A stretch of DNA of 64,000 nt. It comes from JACDAN01 sp036554945 (GTDB lineage Bacteria > Actinomycetota > Thermoleophilia > Gaiellales > Gaiellaceae). Location of the stretch: the NCBI GenBank assembly GCA_036554945.1, contig DATBMH010000077.1, positions 1 to 64,000 of the forward strand, given 5' to 3'. Below are positions 35,004 to 45,022 of this stretch, in pieces. The notes below the pieces were generated by a model. It did not search any database, was not told where the DNA came from, and worked only from the letters and a program-made list of their open reading frames with translations. A program made the translations under genes and the position numbers. Every line of letters starts with the position of its first letter. Position 1 is the first letter of the stretch.

Positions 35004-35824
35004 CCGACGACCGCCCGCGCCGTCGTGAGCCCCTCCACGTGCTCCTTCACGTCGTGCACGCGCAGGATCGTCGCACCCCGCTCGTAGGCGGTGACGGCGG
35101 CGGCGATGCTGGCGGACAGCGGCCCGGTGGTCGCGTCGGGGTCGCCCAGGAGCCTTCCGAGCGAGCGCTTCCGCGAGAAGCCGACGACGACCGGGCGGCC
35201 GAGGGCCGTCAGCTCGTCGAGGCGCCGGACGAGCTCGAAGTTGTGCTCGACGGCCTTCCCAAACCCGATGCCCGGGTCGAGGCAGACCAGCTCCTCGCGG
35301 ATGCCGGCGTCGACGGCGAAGCGGAGCCGCTCCTCGAGGAATGCCTTCACGTCGGAGACGACGTCGTCGTAGGTCGGGCTCGCCTGCATCGTCCGAGGCT
35401 CGCCCTGCATGTGCATCAGGCAGACGTAGGCCTCGGCCTCGGCGACGACCCCCGCGAGCTCCGGGTCGCCGCGCAGGGCCGTCACGTCGTTGACGAGCTC
35501 CGCGCCGAGGTCGAGCGCGCGGCGGGCGACCTCGGCCTTCGTGGTGTCGATCGAGACCGGCAGCCCGTCGAGCTGCTCCAGCACCGGGACGACGCGCCGC
35601 AGCTCCTCGTCCAGCGGGACGCCCTCCGACCCGGGGCGGGTCGACTCGCCGCCGACGTCCACGATCGCCGCGCCCTCGTCGACCATGCGACGGGCCGAGG
35701 CGACGGCGTCCTCCGTGCGGAAGTTGACGCCGCCGTCGGAGAACGAGTCGGGCGTGACGTTGACGATCCCCATCACCGAGGGGCGCGGAAACCGCTCCGT
35801 GATCGGCAGACGTCCACTCAGCAC
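35000..35824 (-). CDS. folP: Dihydropteroate synthase
   Basis: The 274-residue TIM-barrel enzyme has MGIVNVTPDSFSDGG (18-32), VDVGGESTRPGSE (55-67), VSIDTTKA, DPGIGFGK and the terminal RVHDV motif, all typical of FolP. It condenses the pterin with p-aminobenzoate. The start is GTG at 35824. No folE or pabB gene is present in the window. Confidence 0.96.
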   Translation of the reverse strand: MLSGRLPITERFPRPSVMGIVNVTPDSFSDGGVNFRTEDAVASARRMVDEGAAIVDVGGESTRPGSEGVPLDEELRRVVPVLEQLDGLPVSIDTTKAEVARRALDLGAELVNDVTALRGDPELAGVVAEAEAYVCLMHMQGEPRTMQASPTYDDVVSDVKAFLEERLRFAVDAGIREELVCLDPGIGFGKAVEHNFELVRRLDELTALGRPVVVGFSRKRSLGRLLGDPDATTGPLSASIAAAVTAYERGATILRVHDVKEHVEGLTTARAVVG

Positions 35825-35852
35825 GGCGCAAGCCTAGGGGCGCGGCGTTTCC

Positions 35853-35955
35853 CTGGGGTCAGACCCTGAACGCCCCGCCGCACGGCGAGGGTGACCGAGC
35901 GCCGTCGCGAGCCGCCTTGGGGTCAGACCCCTTGACACGCCGGGACTCAACCGGC
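35853..35955. repeat. Intergenic repeat with paired GGGGTCAGACCC motifs (copy 2)
   Basis: GGGGTCAGACCC lies at 35855-35866 and GGGGTCAGACCCC at 35919-35931, followed by CTTGACACGCCGGGACTCAA. The order and flanks match the copy at 30695-30789, with a slightly longer middle. It sits between folP and the metallopeptidase gene. Confidence 0.75.
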
Positions 35956-35984
35956 CGCTCCGGACCTGGCGGCAGCGGGGCGGC

Positions 35985-36866
35985 TTAGATCGAGCCGCTG
36001 AAGGTGTCGCAGGCGGCGGGCCGGCCCTGCTCGTAGCCGCGCGAGAACCAGCGGCGGCGCTGCTCGGACGAGCCGTGCGTCCAGCTCTCGGGCGAGACCT
36101 GCCCCTGGGTCTGCTCCTGGATCCGGTCGTCACCGATCGCTGCGGCTGCGTCCAGCGCCTCGTTGATGTCGGCTTGGGTCAGCGGGTCGAGCAGCCCCGT
36201 CTCGACGGCGTTGGCGGCCCAGACGCCTCCGTAGCAGTCGGCCTGCAGCTCCGAGCGGACGGCGCGGCTCTCCGGTCCCTGCCGGTCGTTCCCGATCCGG
36301 TCGAGCACACCGGTGAGGTTCTGGACGTGGTGGCCGTACTCGTGCGCGATCACGTATGCCTGCGCGAACGGGCCTCCCCCGGCGCCGAAGCGGGACTGGA
36401 GCTCGTCGAAGAAGCCGAGGTCGATGTAGACGCGCTGGTCGCGCGGGCAGTAGAAGGGCCCGACCTGCGAGCTCGCGAACCCGCAGCCCGTCTGCACCTG
36501 GTCGGTGAAGAAGACCGTGTTCGCGTACTGGTACTCCCGGTTGCTGCGCTGGAAGACGCCGTTCCAGAACGCCTGCACGGAGTTCACGACGCCGACGATC
36601 CGGCAGTCCTGCCGCTCGTTCGCGTCGTCGGCGTCACGGCATTCCTGCTGGACCTCGCTGGGCCCCTGGCCGACCTGTTGCTGGTCGAGCGGCCCCAGCT
36701 GGCCGAGGCCCTCGCCGCCCGACAGCACGGCGAGGAGGAGGTAGATGACGACTGCGGCGAGCCCGATGCCTCCGCCGCCGACCGCCAGCCCTCCTGGGCC
36801 CATGCGGCGGCCACGGACGTCCGTGACCTGGCCGGGATCGAGGCGTGCGCCGCGGCGGAAGCGCAT
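35985..36866 (-). CDS. Membrane-anchored neutral zinc metallopeptidase (YpfJ family)
   Basis: The 293-residue protein has a basic N-terminus, one membrane helix (about 30-50) and an external domain with VIAHEYGHHVQNLTG, the HExxH zinc motif, preceded by FYCPRDQRVYIDLGFFDEL and followed by ELQADCYGGVWA, whose Glu/Asp are the likely third ligand region. This order is that of the YpfJ/putative neutral zinc metallopeptidase family. Substrates are unknown. Confidence 0.92.
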   Translation of the reverse strand: MRFRRGARLDPGQVTDVRGRRMGPGGLAVGGGGIGLAAVVIYLLLAVLSGGEGLGQLGPLDQQQVGQGPSEVQQECRDADDANERQDCRIVGVVNSVQAFWNGVFQRSNREYQYANTVFFTDQVQTGCGFASSQVGPFYCPRDQRVYIDLGFFDELQSRFGAGGGPFAQAYVIAHEYGHHVQNLTGVLDRIGNDRQGPESRAVRSELQADCYGGVWAANAVETGLLDPLTQADINEALDAAAAIGDDRIQEQTQGQVSPESWTHGSSEQRRRWFSRGYEQGRPAACDTFSGSI

Positions 36867-36882
36867 GGCGCATCCTTTCCCA

Positions 36883-37758
36883 TCACGCCGGGCGCTGAAT
36901 CAGCCAGAGCCCCGCGACGATCGCCGCACCGCCGAGGACGAGGTTGAGGCCCAGCGCCTCGCCGAGCAGCGTCACCGACGCGAGCACGCCGAAGATCGGG
37001 ACGAGCATCGCGAACGCGGCGGCGCGTGCCGGGCCGATCCTGCCCACGCCTTCGTAGAAGAGGACGAATGCGAGCACCGTCCCGAACACGGCGAGGTAGA
37101 GCATCGGCACCCAGGCGTCGGCCCCGGCGTCCTCGAGTTCGCGCCAGCCCCGTTCGGCCAGGCTGAACGGGATCAGCATCGCGGTCCCGGTCGCCGTGGC
37201 GTACAGCGTGGAGGTGACCGCGCCGAAGCGCGCGATCGCCGGCCTGCCGATCAGCAGGTAGATCGCCCAGCAGAACGCACCGGCGACGAAGAGCGCGGCG
37301 CCCGCGACCCGGTCGGCGTCGAGGTCGCCTCCCGGCTTCACCACGGCCACGAGCCCGACGAACGCGAGCACGAGCCCCACGACCCCGGGCCGCGACACGC
37401 GCTCGCGCAGCACCGCCCAGCCGAGCAGCACGGTGAACACCGGCGCGAACCCGGGGACGATCACCGCACCGTCCGTCGCGGGCGCCAGCTCGAGCCCGTA
37501 GAGGAAGAAGACGTTGTAGCCCGCGACCGCCGTCGCGCCCAGCGCGAGGACGAGCGGGAGGTTCGACCAGCCGGGCGCACGGATCGGCCCGTGCCGCCAC
37601 GCGACCCAGATCGCCAGAAGGACAGTCGCGATGCTGAACCGCACCGCGGCGACCGTGAACGGCCCGGCCTCCTCCACGGCGAGCTTGCCGGCAGGCCACG
37701 TGCCGCCGAAGCAGACGGCCATCCCGAGCAAGGCGAGGTACGCCGTCCGTTCGCGCAT
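36883..37758 (-). CDS. EamA/DMT family transporter
   Basis: The 291-residue protein has ten predicted membrane helices arranged as two EamA repeats, with the opening LLGMAVCFGGTWPAGK and PVFTVLLGWAVLRERVS typical of drug/metabolite exporters. The substrate is unknown. It lies between ftsH and the metallopeptidase gene on the same strand but is preceded by a hairpin (37775-37799), so it may have its own promoter. Confidence 0.9.
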   Translation of the reverse strand: MRERTAYLALLGMAVCFGGTWPAGKLAVEEAGPFTVAAVRFSIATVLLAIWVAWRHGPIRAPGWSNLPLVLALGATAVAGYNVFFLYGLELAPATDGAVIVPGFAPVFTVLLGWAVLRERVSRPGVVGLVLAFVGLVAVVKPGGDLDADRVAGAALFVAGAFCWAIYLLIGRPAIARFGAVTSTLYATATGTAMLIPFSLAERGWRELEDAGADAWVPMLYLAVFGTVLAFVLFYEGVGRIGPARAAAFAMLVPIFGVLASVTLLGEALGLNLVLGGAAIVAGLWLIQRPA

Positions 37759-37774
37759 CCGAAAACCCTATGCC

Positions 37775-37799
37775 GAGGAACGGGCTTCGCCCGTTCCTC
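37775..37799. repeat. Palindromic hairpin GAGGAACGGGC/GCCCGTTCCTC (copy 1)
   Basis: The 25 bases form a perfect 11-base stem with a three-base loop between the EamA gene and ftsH. There is no T-run on either side, so simple intrinsic termination is doubtful. The same arms occur at 59710-59734, and both copies are followed by GGCAAG within 20 bases. Confidence 0.7.
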
Positions 37800-37878
37800 C
37801 ATTGACGCGGCAAGGTGAAGCGAGCGACGCGTCTGGGCCGCGCGGCGCGGAGCGCCGCCCGGCTTCATCCGGAGGGCG

Positions 37879-39843
<1,965 letters not shown>

Positions 39844-39904
39844 GGGCGGTATACGGCCAGGGTAGCAGCGTGCTTACGTTTCAAACCTGCCCCAAAAGGG
39901 GTGA

Positions 39905-40465
39905 TCAACCGGCGGCTGCATCGTCGTCCAGTACGCCGACGTAGCGGAGGTTCCTGTACCGCTCCGCGAAGTCGAGCCCGTAGCCGACGACGAAGCGGTT
40001 CGGGATCTCGAAGCCGGTGTACCGGACCGGGACGTCGACCTCCCGGCGCTCGGGCTTCGTCAGCAGCGCGCAGATCTCGAGCGACGCCGGATTGCGAGCG
40101 CCGAGCGTCCTCTTGAGATACGAGAGCGTGAGGCCCGAGTCGATGATGTCCTCGACGACGAGGACGTTGCGGCCCTCGATCGTCTCGTCCAGGTCCTTGA
40201 GGATCCGCACCACGCCCGACGAGTCCGTCGACGCGCCGTAGCTCGAGATGGCCATGAAGTCGACCTCGCACGGCACCGTGATGTGCCGCATCAGGTCGGC
40301 CATGAAGAAGACGGCCCCCTTGAGGACGCCGACCAGCAGCAGGTCCTTGCCGGCGTAGTCGGCGGAGATCTCCCCGCCGAGCTCGGCGATGCGTTCGCGG
40401 AGTGCGTCCTCCTCGATCAGGATCTCCGACACGCCCTGCTCGACCTCAGTCTGAAACGCGCTCAA
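39905..40465 (-). CDS. hpt: Hypoxanthine phosphoribosyltransferase
   Basis: The 186-residue purine-salvage enzyme has the hallmark VLVVEDIIDSGLTLSYL (PRPP-binding loop), GVLKGAVFFMADL and the C-terminal VVGYGLDFAERYRNLRY. TTG at 40465 is chosen because GGAGGGGG lies six bases upstream, within the end of tilS, giving a 20-base overlap. A GTG ten codons downstream is an alternative. Confidence 0.93.
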   Translation of the reverse strand: MSAFQTEVEQGVSEILIEEDALRERIAELGGEISADYAGKDLLLVGVLKGAVFFMADLMRHITVPCEVDFMAISSYGASTDSSGVVRILKDLDETIEGRNVLVVEDIIDSGLTLSYLKRTLGARNPASLEICALLTKPERREVDVPVRYTGFEIPNRFVVGYGLDFAERYRNLRYVGVLDDDAAAG

Positions 40466-41414
40466 CCACGACCCCCTCCGCCTCGACGATACCGGGGACT
40501 GCGACGACCTCGTCGCCGCGCACCACGAGCGGCCAGGCCTCTCGTTCCGAGCGCGGCACTTTGGCGTCCACGAACACATCCTGAAGCTTCTTGCGCCGGC
40601 CTGCGAGCCGATCTCCCGCACGCCATCCCCGGACCCGCAGCCCGGGCAGCTCGGTCCGGATCCGCCAGGGGCCCCAGCGCACCTCGTGGTCGAGTGCGAC
40701 CGGGCTCCGCTCGAGCCAGACACGGTCGTACTCGCGAACCGCGTGCACGCCGCCGCCGAGGTCGGCCCGCGCCGAGCCGGCGGCGCTCTCGAGCAGCGCG
40801 TCGAGCGGGCTCGGCCGGCCCTCGGCGAGCGCGAGCAGGTTCTGCTCCGCCCGTTCGTCGAGCCGGCGGAGAAGCGGGAGGATCTCGTTGCGGATCAGGC
40901 CGCGCTTCGTGTCCGCGTTGGACGAGTCGGTGCGGTACGGCAGCCCTACGGCTGCGCAGTACGCCTCCGTGTCCTCGCGTCGCACGGTGAGCAGCGGCCG
41001 GACGACCCCGTCCTCGCGCCTCGGCTTGATCCCGCCCGGCTTCCCGCTCGAGACGAGCCGGTAGACGACCGTCTCGACCTGGTCCGTGGCCGTATGGCCG
41101 GTCGCGCGCAACCGGTCGCTCGCGAACGAGTAGCGCAGCTCGCGGAGCTCGGCCTCCGTCGTGCCCGGGGCGTCGACCACCTCCGCACCGAGCGCCTCCG
41201 AGCAGAAGCGCGCATCCGCGTCGGACTCCTCACCGCGGAGATGGTGGTTCACGTGCAGCGCCGAGACCGCGTACCCGAGCTCGCGGAGCGCATGCCACAG
41301 CGCGGAGGAATCGGCGCCGCCGGAGACGAGGCAGGTGATCTCGCCGCCCGGCGGGATCAGCTCGTGGCGGCGGATCTGCTCTTCGACGCGTCTGCGGAAG
41401 GCGTCAGGGCCCAT
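40446..41414 (-). CDS. tilS: tRNA(Ile)-lysidine synthase
   Basis: The 322-residue enzyme converts C34 of tRNA-Ile to lysidine. It shows the PP-loop CLVSGGADSSALWH (28-41), LHVNHHLRGEESD and ATGHTATDQVETVVYRL, all typical of TilS, plus a shortened C-terminal domain. It overlaps hpt and lies four bases after a small 31-codon ORF. Confidence 0.95.
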   Translation of the reverse strand: MGPDAFRRRVEEQIRRHELIPPGGEITCLVSGGADSSALWHALRELGYAVSALHVNHHLRGEESDADARFCSEALGAEVVDAPGTTEAELRELRYSFASDRLRATGHTATDQVETVVYRLVSSGKPGGIKPRREDGVVRPLLTVRREDTEAYCAAVGLPYRTDSSNADTKRGLIRNEILPLLRRLDERAEQNLLALAEGRPSPLDALLESAAGSARADLGGGVHAVREYDRVWLERSPVALDHEVRWGPWRIRTELPGLRVRGWRAGDRLAGRRKKLQDVFVDAKVPRSEREAWPLVVRGDEVVAVPGIVEAEGVVVERVSD

Positions 41415-41418
41415 GGGC

Positions 41419-41514
41419 CTATTGTGGCCGCCGGTTCTCGAGGTAGGACGCGAGCATCAGCACCGCCCAGCGCGCGACCCACAGCCCGACGAGGAGCAGG
41501 AGGAGGCGCCTCAC
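41419..41514 (-). CDS. Small (31-residue) single-helix membrane protein candidate
   Basis: A GTG at 41514, overlapping the TGA of the histidine phosphatase gene (GTGA), opens 31 codons that encode MRRLLLLLVGLWVARWAVLM, a Tyr/Glu/Asn/Arg tail and a TAG four bases before tilS. The basic start, single hydrophobic helix and basic end look like a real small membrane protein, and its place at a coupled junction supports translation. No known family is apparent. Confidence 0.5.
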   Translation of the reverse strand: MRRLLLLLVGLWVARWAVLMLASYLENRRPQ

Positions 41515-42107
41515 GTGTACACCGGGTCCTGGACCCAGGCCTCGATTCGCTCGACGGCCGCGCGCAGGCTCTCCTCGTAGAGGATGTGTGGCTCGGCCGG
41601 GGTGATCAGCGGCATCTTCGCGGAGGGTGCCCGGCCGTCGGCGGCCGCCAGCGCGAAGGCGATCGGGAGCGAATGGCACACGATGAGGATCGTCTCCTCG
41701 GGGCGGTCGAGCAGGAAGCGGAACCCGCGCGCGTAGCGCTTCGCGATCGCAACCCGGGCCTCGCCGTCGCCCGGAGGCGCGTCGAGCGGCCCGTGCGTCC
41801 CCGCCCACTTACGGTACTCGGCGAGCGGCTTCCCCTCGAACGAGCCGTAGAACGGGTCGTTGAGGTCGCGCAGCACGATCCGCGGGACCCGGCGGTCGCC
41901 CAGGATGAGATCGGCGGTGTCGCGTGTTCGCCCGAACTCGGTCACCGTGCAGAGGTCGATCGGCTCGCCCGCGAGGCGGTCGTAGAGCCACCGGGCCTGC
42001 TGCTTTCCCTCCTCCGTCAGGCCGACGACGACGGAGGGGTCACCGTTCACCAGGGCACGGGCGGAGTACTCGCTCTCGCCGTGCCGCACGAAGATCGCGC
42101 GCTCCAC
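41511..42107 (-). CDS. Histidine phosphatase family protein (phosphoglycerate mutase-like)
   Basis: The 198-residue protein has the RHGES motif (8-12) with the phosphorylated His, RTRDTADLIL in the second motif, and VCHSLPIAFAL with the second catalytic His. These define the branch that includes broad-specificity phosphatases. The substrate is unknown. The start is GTG at 42107; translation is coupled to the small ORF downstream. Confidence 0.9.
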   Translation of the reverse strand: MERAIFVRHGESEYSARALVNGDPSVVVGLTEEGKQQARWLYDRLAGEPIDLCTVTEFGRTRDTADLILGDRRVPRIVLRDLNDPFYGSFEGKPLAEYRKWAGTHGPLDAPPGDGEARVAIAKRYARGFRFLLDRPEETILIVCHSLPIAFALAAADGRAPSAKMPLITPAEPHILYEESLRAAVERIEAWVQDPVYT

Positions 42108-42114
42108 CAGGGCA

Positions 42115-42906
42115 CTAAAACAGGACGGAGCGATAGCTGCCGACCCGGGACATGCCGACGGCCTCGTACAGGTGGATCGCCGCCGGGTTGTCGGCTCGCA
42201 CGAAGAGGCAGACGCGCGGCACGCGCCTCAGCAGCAGCCGCACGAGGTCGCGCAGACCGCGTTGAGCGTAGCCCTGCCCGCGCGCCACGGGATCGACCCA
42301 GACCTGCTGGAGCTGGACGGCGTGCGGCGTCCAGGCGGACGCCTCGGCCTTGAAGAGGATCGTGTCGCCCTCCGACCAGATCCAGGACCGGCCCTCCTCG
42401 ATCTGCTGGAGCGTCCGACGCCGGAACCCGTCGGCGTCCGCCGCCATCGGGTCGAGGCCGAGCTCCCCTTCGTGCGTCGCGGCACAGGCCGGCAGCAGGA
42501 GCTCGAAGTCCTTCTTCTTCGCCGCGCGGAGCTCGGTCTCGCCCGGCTCCGGCGCCTCCGCGATCGCGAACACCGGCTGGCCCGGCCGGTCCTCCCGCGG
42601 CGTCGGCATGCGGTCCCGCGCAGCGGCCCACAGGTCGGAAACCGCGGCCTCGCTCCCGATGATCATCTTCGGCCTCGCGGTGGCCGCGACGTCGGCGAAG
42701 ACGCCGCACCCGACGCCCGACGGGACGAGGTTGGCGCCGATGTGGCAGAGCGCCGTGACCCGCTCGCCCGTCACCGCCGCAACCAGCCGTCCCGGCCCCC
42801 GCCGCGCCGCCTCCTCGAGGTAGACGCGCTCCACCGGATCCTCCGCGCAGAACTCGAGGACCCGGTCGAGTCGGGGCTCGATCAGCCGTGTCGCCTCCGA
42901 AACCAT
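42115..42906 (-). CDS. GNAT acetyltransferase with DUF4081-like N-terminal domain
   Basis: The 263-residue protein has an N-terminal domain (about 1-130) like DUF4081 of actinobacterial GNAT proteins and a C-terminal GNAT domain with VWVDPVARGQGYAQRGLRDLV, the acetyl-CoA binding loop, and VRADNPAAIHLYEAVGM. The substrate is not known. ATG at 42906 has an AAAGGG upstream. The gene is divergent from the CGNR regulator. Confidence 0.85.
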   Translation of the reverse strand: MVSEATRLIEPRLDRVLEFCAEDPVERVYLEEAARRGPGRLVAAVTGERVTALCHIGANLVPSGVGCGVFADVAATARPKMIIGSEAAVSDLWAAARDRMPTPREDRPGQPVFAIAEAPEPGETELRAAKKKDFELLLPACAATHEGELGLDPMAADADGFRRRTLQQIEEGRSWIWSEGDTILFKAEASAWTPHAVQLQQVWVDPVARGQGYAQRGLRDLVRLLLRRVPRVCLFVRADNPAAIHLYEAVGMSRVGSYRSVLF

Positions 42907-42913
42907 CAAACCC

Positions 42914-42942
42914 TTTACGGTGGTTTCTAACTCCGCTACTCT
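42914..42942 (+). promoter_or_regulatory. Promoter of the CGNR gene, leaderless type
   Basis: TTTACG (42914-42919) and TACTCT (42937-42942) are 17 bases apart. The ATG at 42949 lies exactly seven bases after the -10 box, at the expected transcription start, and no ribosome-binding site precedes it. Confidence 0.55.
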
Positions 42943-42948
42943 GCGTGC

Positions 42949-43515
42949 ATGCTGCCCGATCCTGGGGACAGGGAGCCGGCTCCAGAGCCGCTGAGGATGG
43001 TCCAGGCCTTTGTGAACACCGTCGACGTCGAGAACGGAATCGAGGAGCTCACCGATCCGGAGAGCCTCCGCGAGATCCTCACCCGGATCGGCGCGCTCGA
43101 CGAGGGTGCGCCCGCGCTGACCCGCGCCGACGTCCGCCGCGCGCTGGCCGTCCGCGAGGCGCTCCGCAGTCTTCTGCATGCGAACGTCGGACTGGCGCCG
43201 GACCCGAAGGCGCTCGAGCTGCTCGACGAGACCGGCGCCGCGGGCGCACTGGCCGTCCGCTTCGGGGGGGACGGCGGGGCGTCGCTGGCGTCCGACGGCT
43301 CGACGCTGACGGGCGCGCTCGGCCGGATCCTCGCGATCGTCTACTCGTCCATGGTCGCCGGCACCTGGCCACGCCTGAAGGCCTGCCCGCGCGACGTCTG
43401 CGGCTGGGTCTTCTACGACCGGTCGCGCAACTCGTCCTCCCGCTGGTGCGCCATGTCCGTCTGCGGCAACCGGACGAAGACGAAGCGCTTCCGCGCCCAG
43501 GCGGTGGCGCGATGA
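42949..43515 (+). CDS. CGNR zinc-finger protein (ABATE domain), putative transcriptional regulator
   Basis: The 188-residue protein has an N-terminal ABATE (stress-associated) domain with FVNTVDVENGIEEL and a C-terminal CGNR zinc finger (about 145-180) with CPRDVCGWVFYDRSRN, RWCAMSVCGNRTK. Such proteins are predicted regulators in actinobacteria. It is co-translated (ATGA) with the membrane protein that follows, which may be its target pathway. Confidence 0.93.
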   Translation: MLPDPGDREPAPEPLRMVQAFVNTVDVENGIEELTDPESLREILTRIGALDEGAPALTRADVRRALAVREALRSLLHANVGLAPDPKALELLDETGAAGALAVRFGGDGGASLASDGSTLTGALGRILAIVYSSMVAGTWPRLKACPRDVCGWVFYDRSRNSSSRWCAMSVCGNRTKTKRFRAQAVAR

Positions 43516-44294
43516 GCGGGATCCTCCGCTCGCCGCGCAAGCGGAAGCGGCTCGCGTACGCGATCGGCGTCCCGCTCGCGCTGGCCGGGGTGGTCCTCGC
43601 GGGGATCGCCCTCCTGCCGGAGGCGGAGGAGAACCCGCCCGAGGTCTTCAGCAACGAGCGGGCGTACGACATCGCCGCGCACGAGAAGGCAGTCCGGCTG
43701 ACGCGCACCGACCGCACGCGAGTGAACCGGGCGATCGACGTGCTCATCAACGACGGCGTCAAGCGCCGGAACCCGGAGGCCGTCTACGACATCGCGACGC
43801 CCAACCTCCGCAGGCAGGCGACCCGCGAGCAGTGGCGCTCGGGCGACATCCCGGTCTATCCCTACCCGGCGCTCGGGAAGAAGTTCCACGGCTGGACGAT
43901 CAACTACTCGCAGCAGAACCACCTGAACGTGGACCTGCTGATCATGCCGTCGCGAAACCGCGGCACCCTGGGGCCGGTCGCGCTGACCCTCGACCTCCGG
44001 AAGATCAAGGGACAGTGGCGCGTCGACGGGCTCTTCCCCGTCGCGACCTTCGCGCCGCTCCCGCCGCAGGGCAACCGCGGCCCGGTGATCTCCACGTACG
44101 ACCTCGTCCCGGCCGCCGCGGGGGCCGCGCCGACGGGGGCGCGCAGCCGGCTGAGCTATGCGTACTTCGCGCTCCCGGCCGTGATCATCGGCGGCGGGAT
44201 CGCGGTCATCGTCGGCTTCTTCCTCACGCGCGCCGTGCGGGACAAGCGGGCGCAGCGCCGCTACCTCGCGCAGCGTTCCGCTCAGAGTCACTAG
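43512..44294 (+). CDS. Membrane protein of unknown function with two terminal helices
   Basis: The 260-residue product has one N-terminal membrane helix (about 17-38), an external domain of about 170 residues and a second helix near the C-terminus (about 218-240) followed by a basic tail. The external part looks like a small alpha/beta (NTF2- or SnoaL-like) fold, but I cannot confirm this. It is coupled to the CGNR gene by ATGA. Confidence 0.65.
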   Translation: MSGILRSPRKRKRLAYAIGVPLALAGVVLAGIALLPEAEENPPEVFSNERAYDIAAHEKAVRLTRTDRTRVNRAIDVLINDGVKRRNPEAVYDIATPNLRRQATREQWRSGDIPVYPYPALGKKFHGWTINYSQQNHLNVDLLIMPSRNRGTLGPVALTLDLRKIKGQWRVDGLFPVATFAPLPPQGNRGPVISTYDLVPAAAGAAPTGARSRLSYAYFALPAVIIGGGIAVIVGFFLTRAVRDKRAQRRYLAQRSAQSH

Positions 44295-44305
44295 GCTCCG
44301 CACCC

Positions 44306-45022
44306 GTGCCGATCCACGTTCGCGCCGAGCCCGGCGACTACGCCGACGCGTGCCTCCTGCCGGGGGATCCGCTCCGCGCGAAGTACATCGCAGAGACGTT
44401 CTTCGACGACCCCGTCCAGCGGAACCAGGAGCGCGGGATGCTTGGCTACACCGGCACCTTCGAGGGCAAGCCGGTCTCCGTCCAGGCGACCGGGATGGGC
44501 TGCCCGTCGGCCGCGATCGTCATGGAGGAGCTCGTCCAGCTCGGCGTGAAGCGCTTCCTCCGCGTCGGGACCTGCGGCGGCCTGCAGTCGGACCTGGCCC
44601 TCGGCGACCTGATCATCGCGCTCACGGCCGTCGCGTCCGACCGGACGGTCGAGAAGCTCGTCAACTTCGAGCCGCACACGCCCACCGCGGACTTCGGCCT
44701 CGTCCACGCCGCTGTCCACGCCGCGAAGGAAGGCGGGAAGAACGTCAGGATCGGGCCGATCGTCTCGAGCGACCTCTTCTACAACCCCGACGACGGCCAG
44801 TACGCGCGCTGGTCGGAGCGCGGCGTCCTCGCCGTCGAGATGGAGGCTGCGGTGCTGTTCACGATCGGCGCCCTGCGCAAGGTCGCCGCCGGCTGCCTGC
44901 TGACCGTGAGCGACGTCGTCGTGGAGGGCGAGTTCGTGCGCATCTCCGACGAGGAGATGCGCCAGGCGGTCGACTCCATGACCGAGCTGGCGCTGCGCAC
45001 GATCACCGCAGAGAAGCACTGA
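44306..45022 (+). CDS. deoD: Purine nucleoside phosphorylase (DeoD family)
   Basis: The 238-residue enzyme begins PIHVRAEPGDYADACLLPGDPLRAKYIA, the DeoD opening (phosphate-binding Gly and Arg), with TGMGCPSAAIVMEEL and EMEAAVLFTIGAL. It cleaves purine nucleosides to base and ribose 1-phosphate. The GTG start at 44306 is weakly supported; the next gene begins inside its stop codon. Confidence 0.92.
   Translation: MPIHVRAEPGDYADACLLPGDPLRAKYIAETFFDDPVQRNQERGMLGYTGTFEGKPVSVQATGMGCPSAAIVMEELVQLGVKRFLRVGTCGGLQSDLALGDLIIALTAVASDRTVEKLVNFEPHTPTADFGLVHAAVHAAKEGGKNVRIGPIVSSDLFYNPDDGQYARWSERGVLAVEMEAAVLFTIGALRKVAAGCLLTVSDVVVEGEFVRISDEEMRQAVDSMTELALRTITAEKH

Noticed and set aside
37775..37799. Intrinsic terminator after ftsH
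   Set aside because: The stem is perfect, but there is no T-run on either strand and the same palindrome recurs at 59710, so it is better seen as a repeat.
39844..39904. Promoter TTGAAA...TACCCT for ftsH
   Set aside because: The spacer is only 14 bases, and no better pair was found; ftsH may be read from the tilS-hpt transcript.
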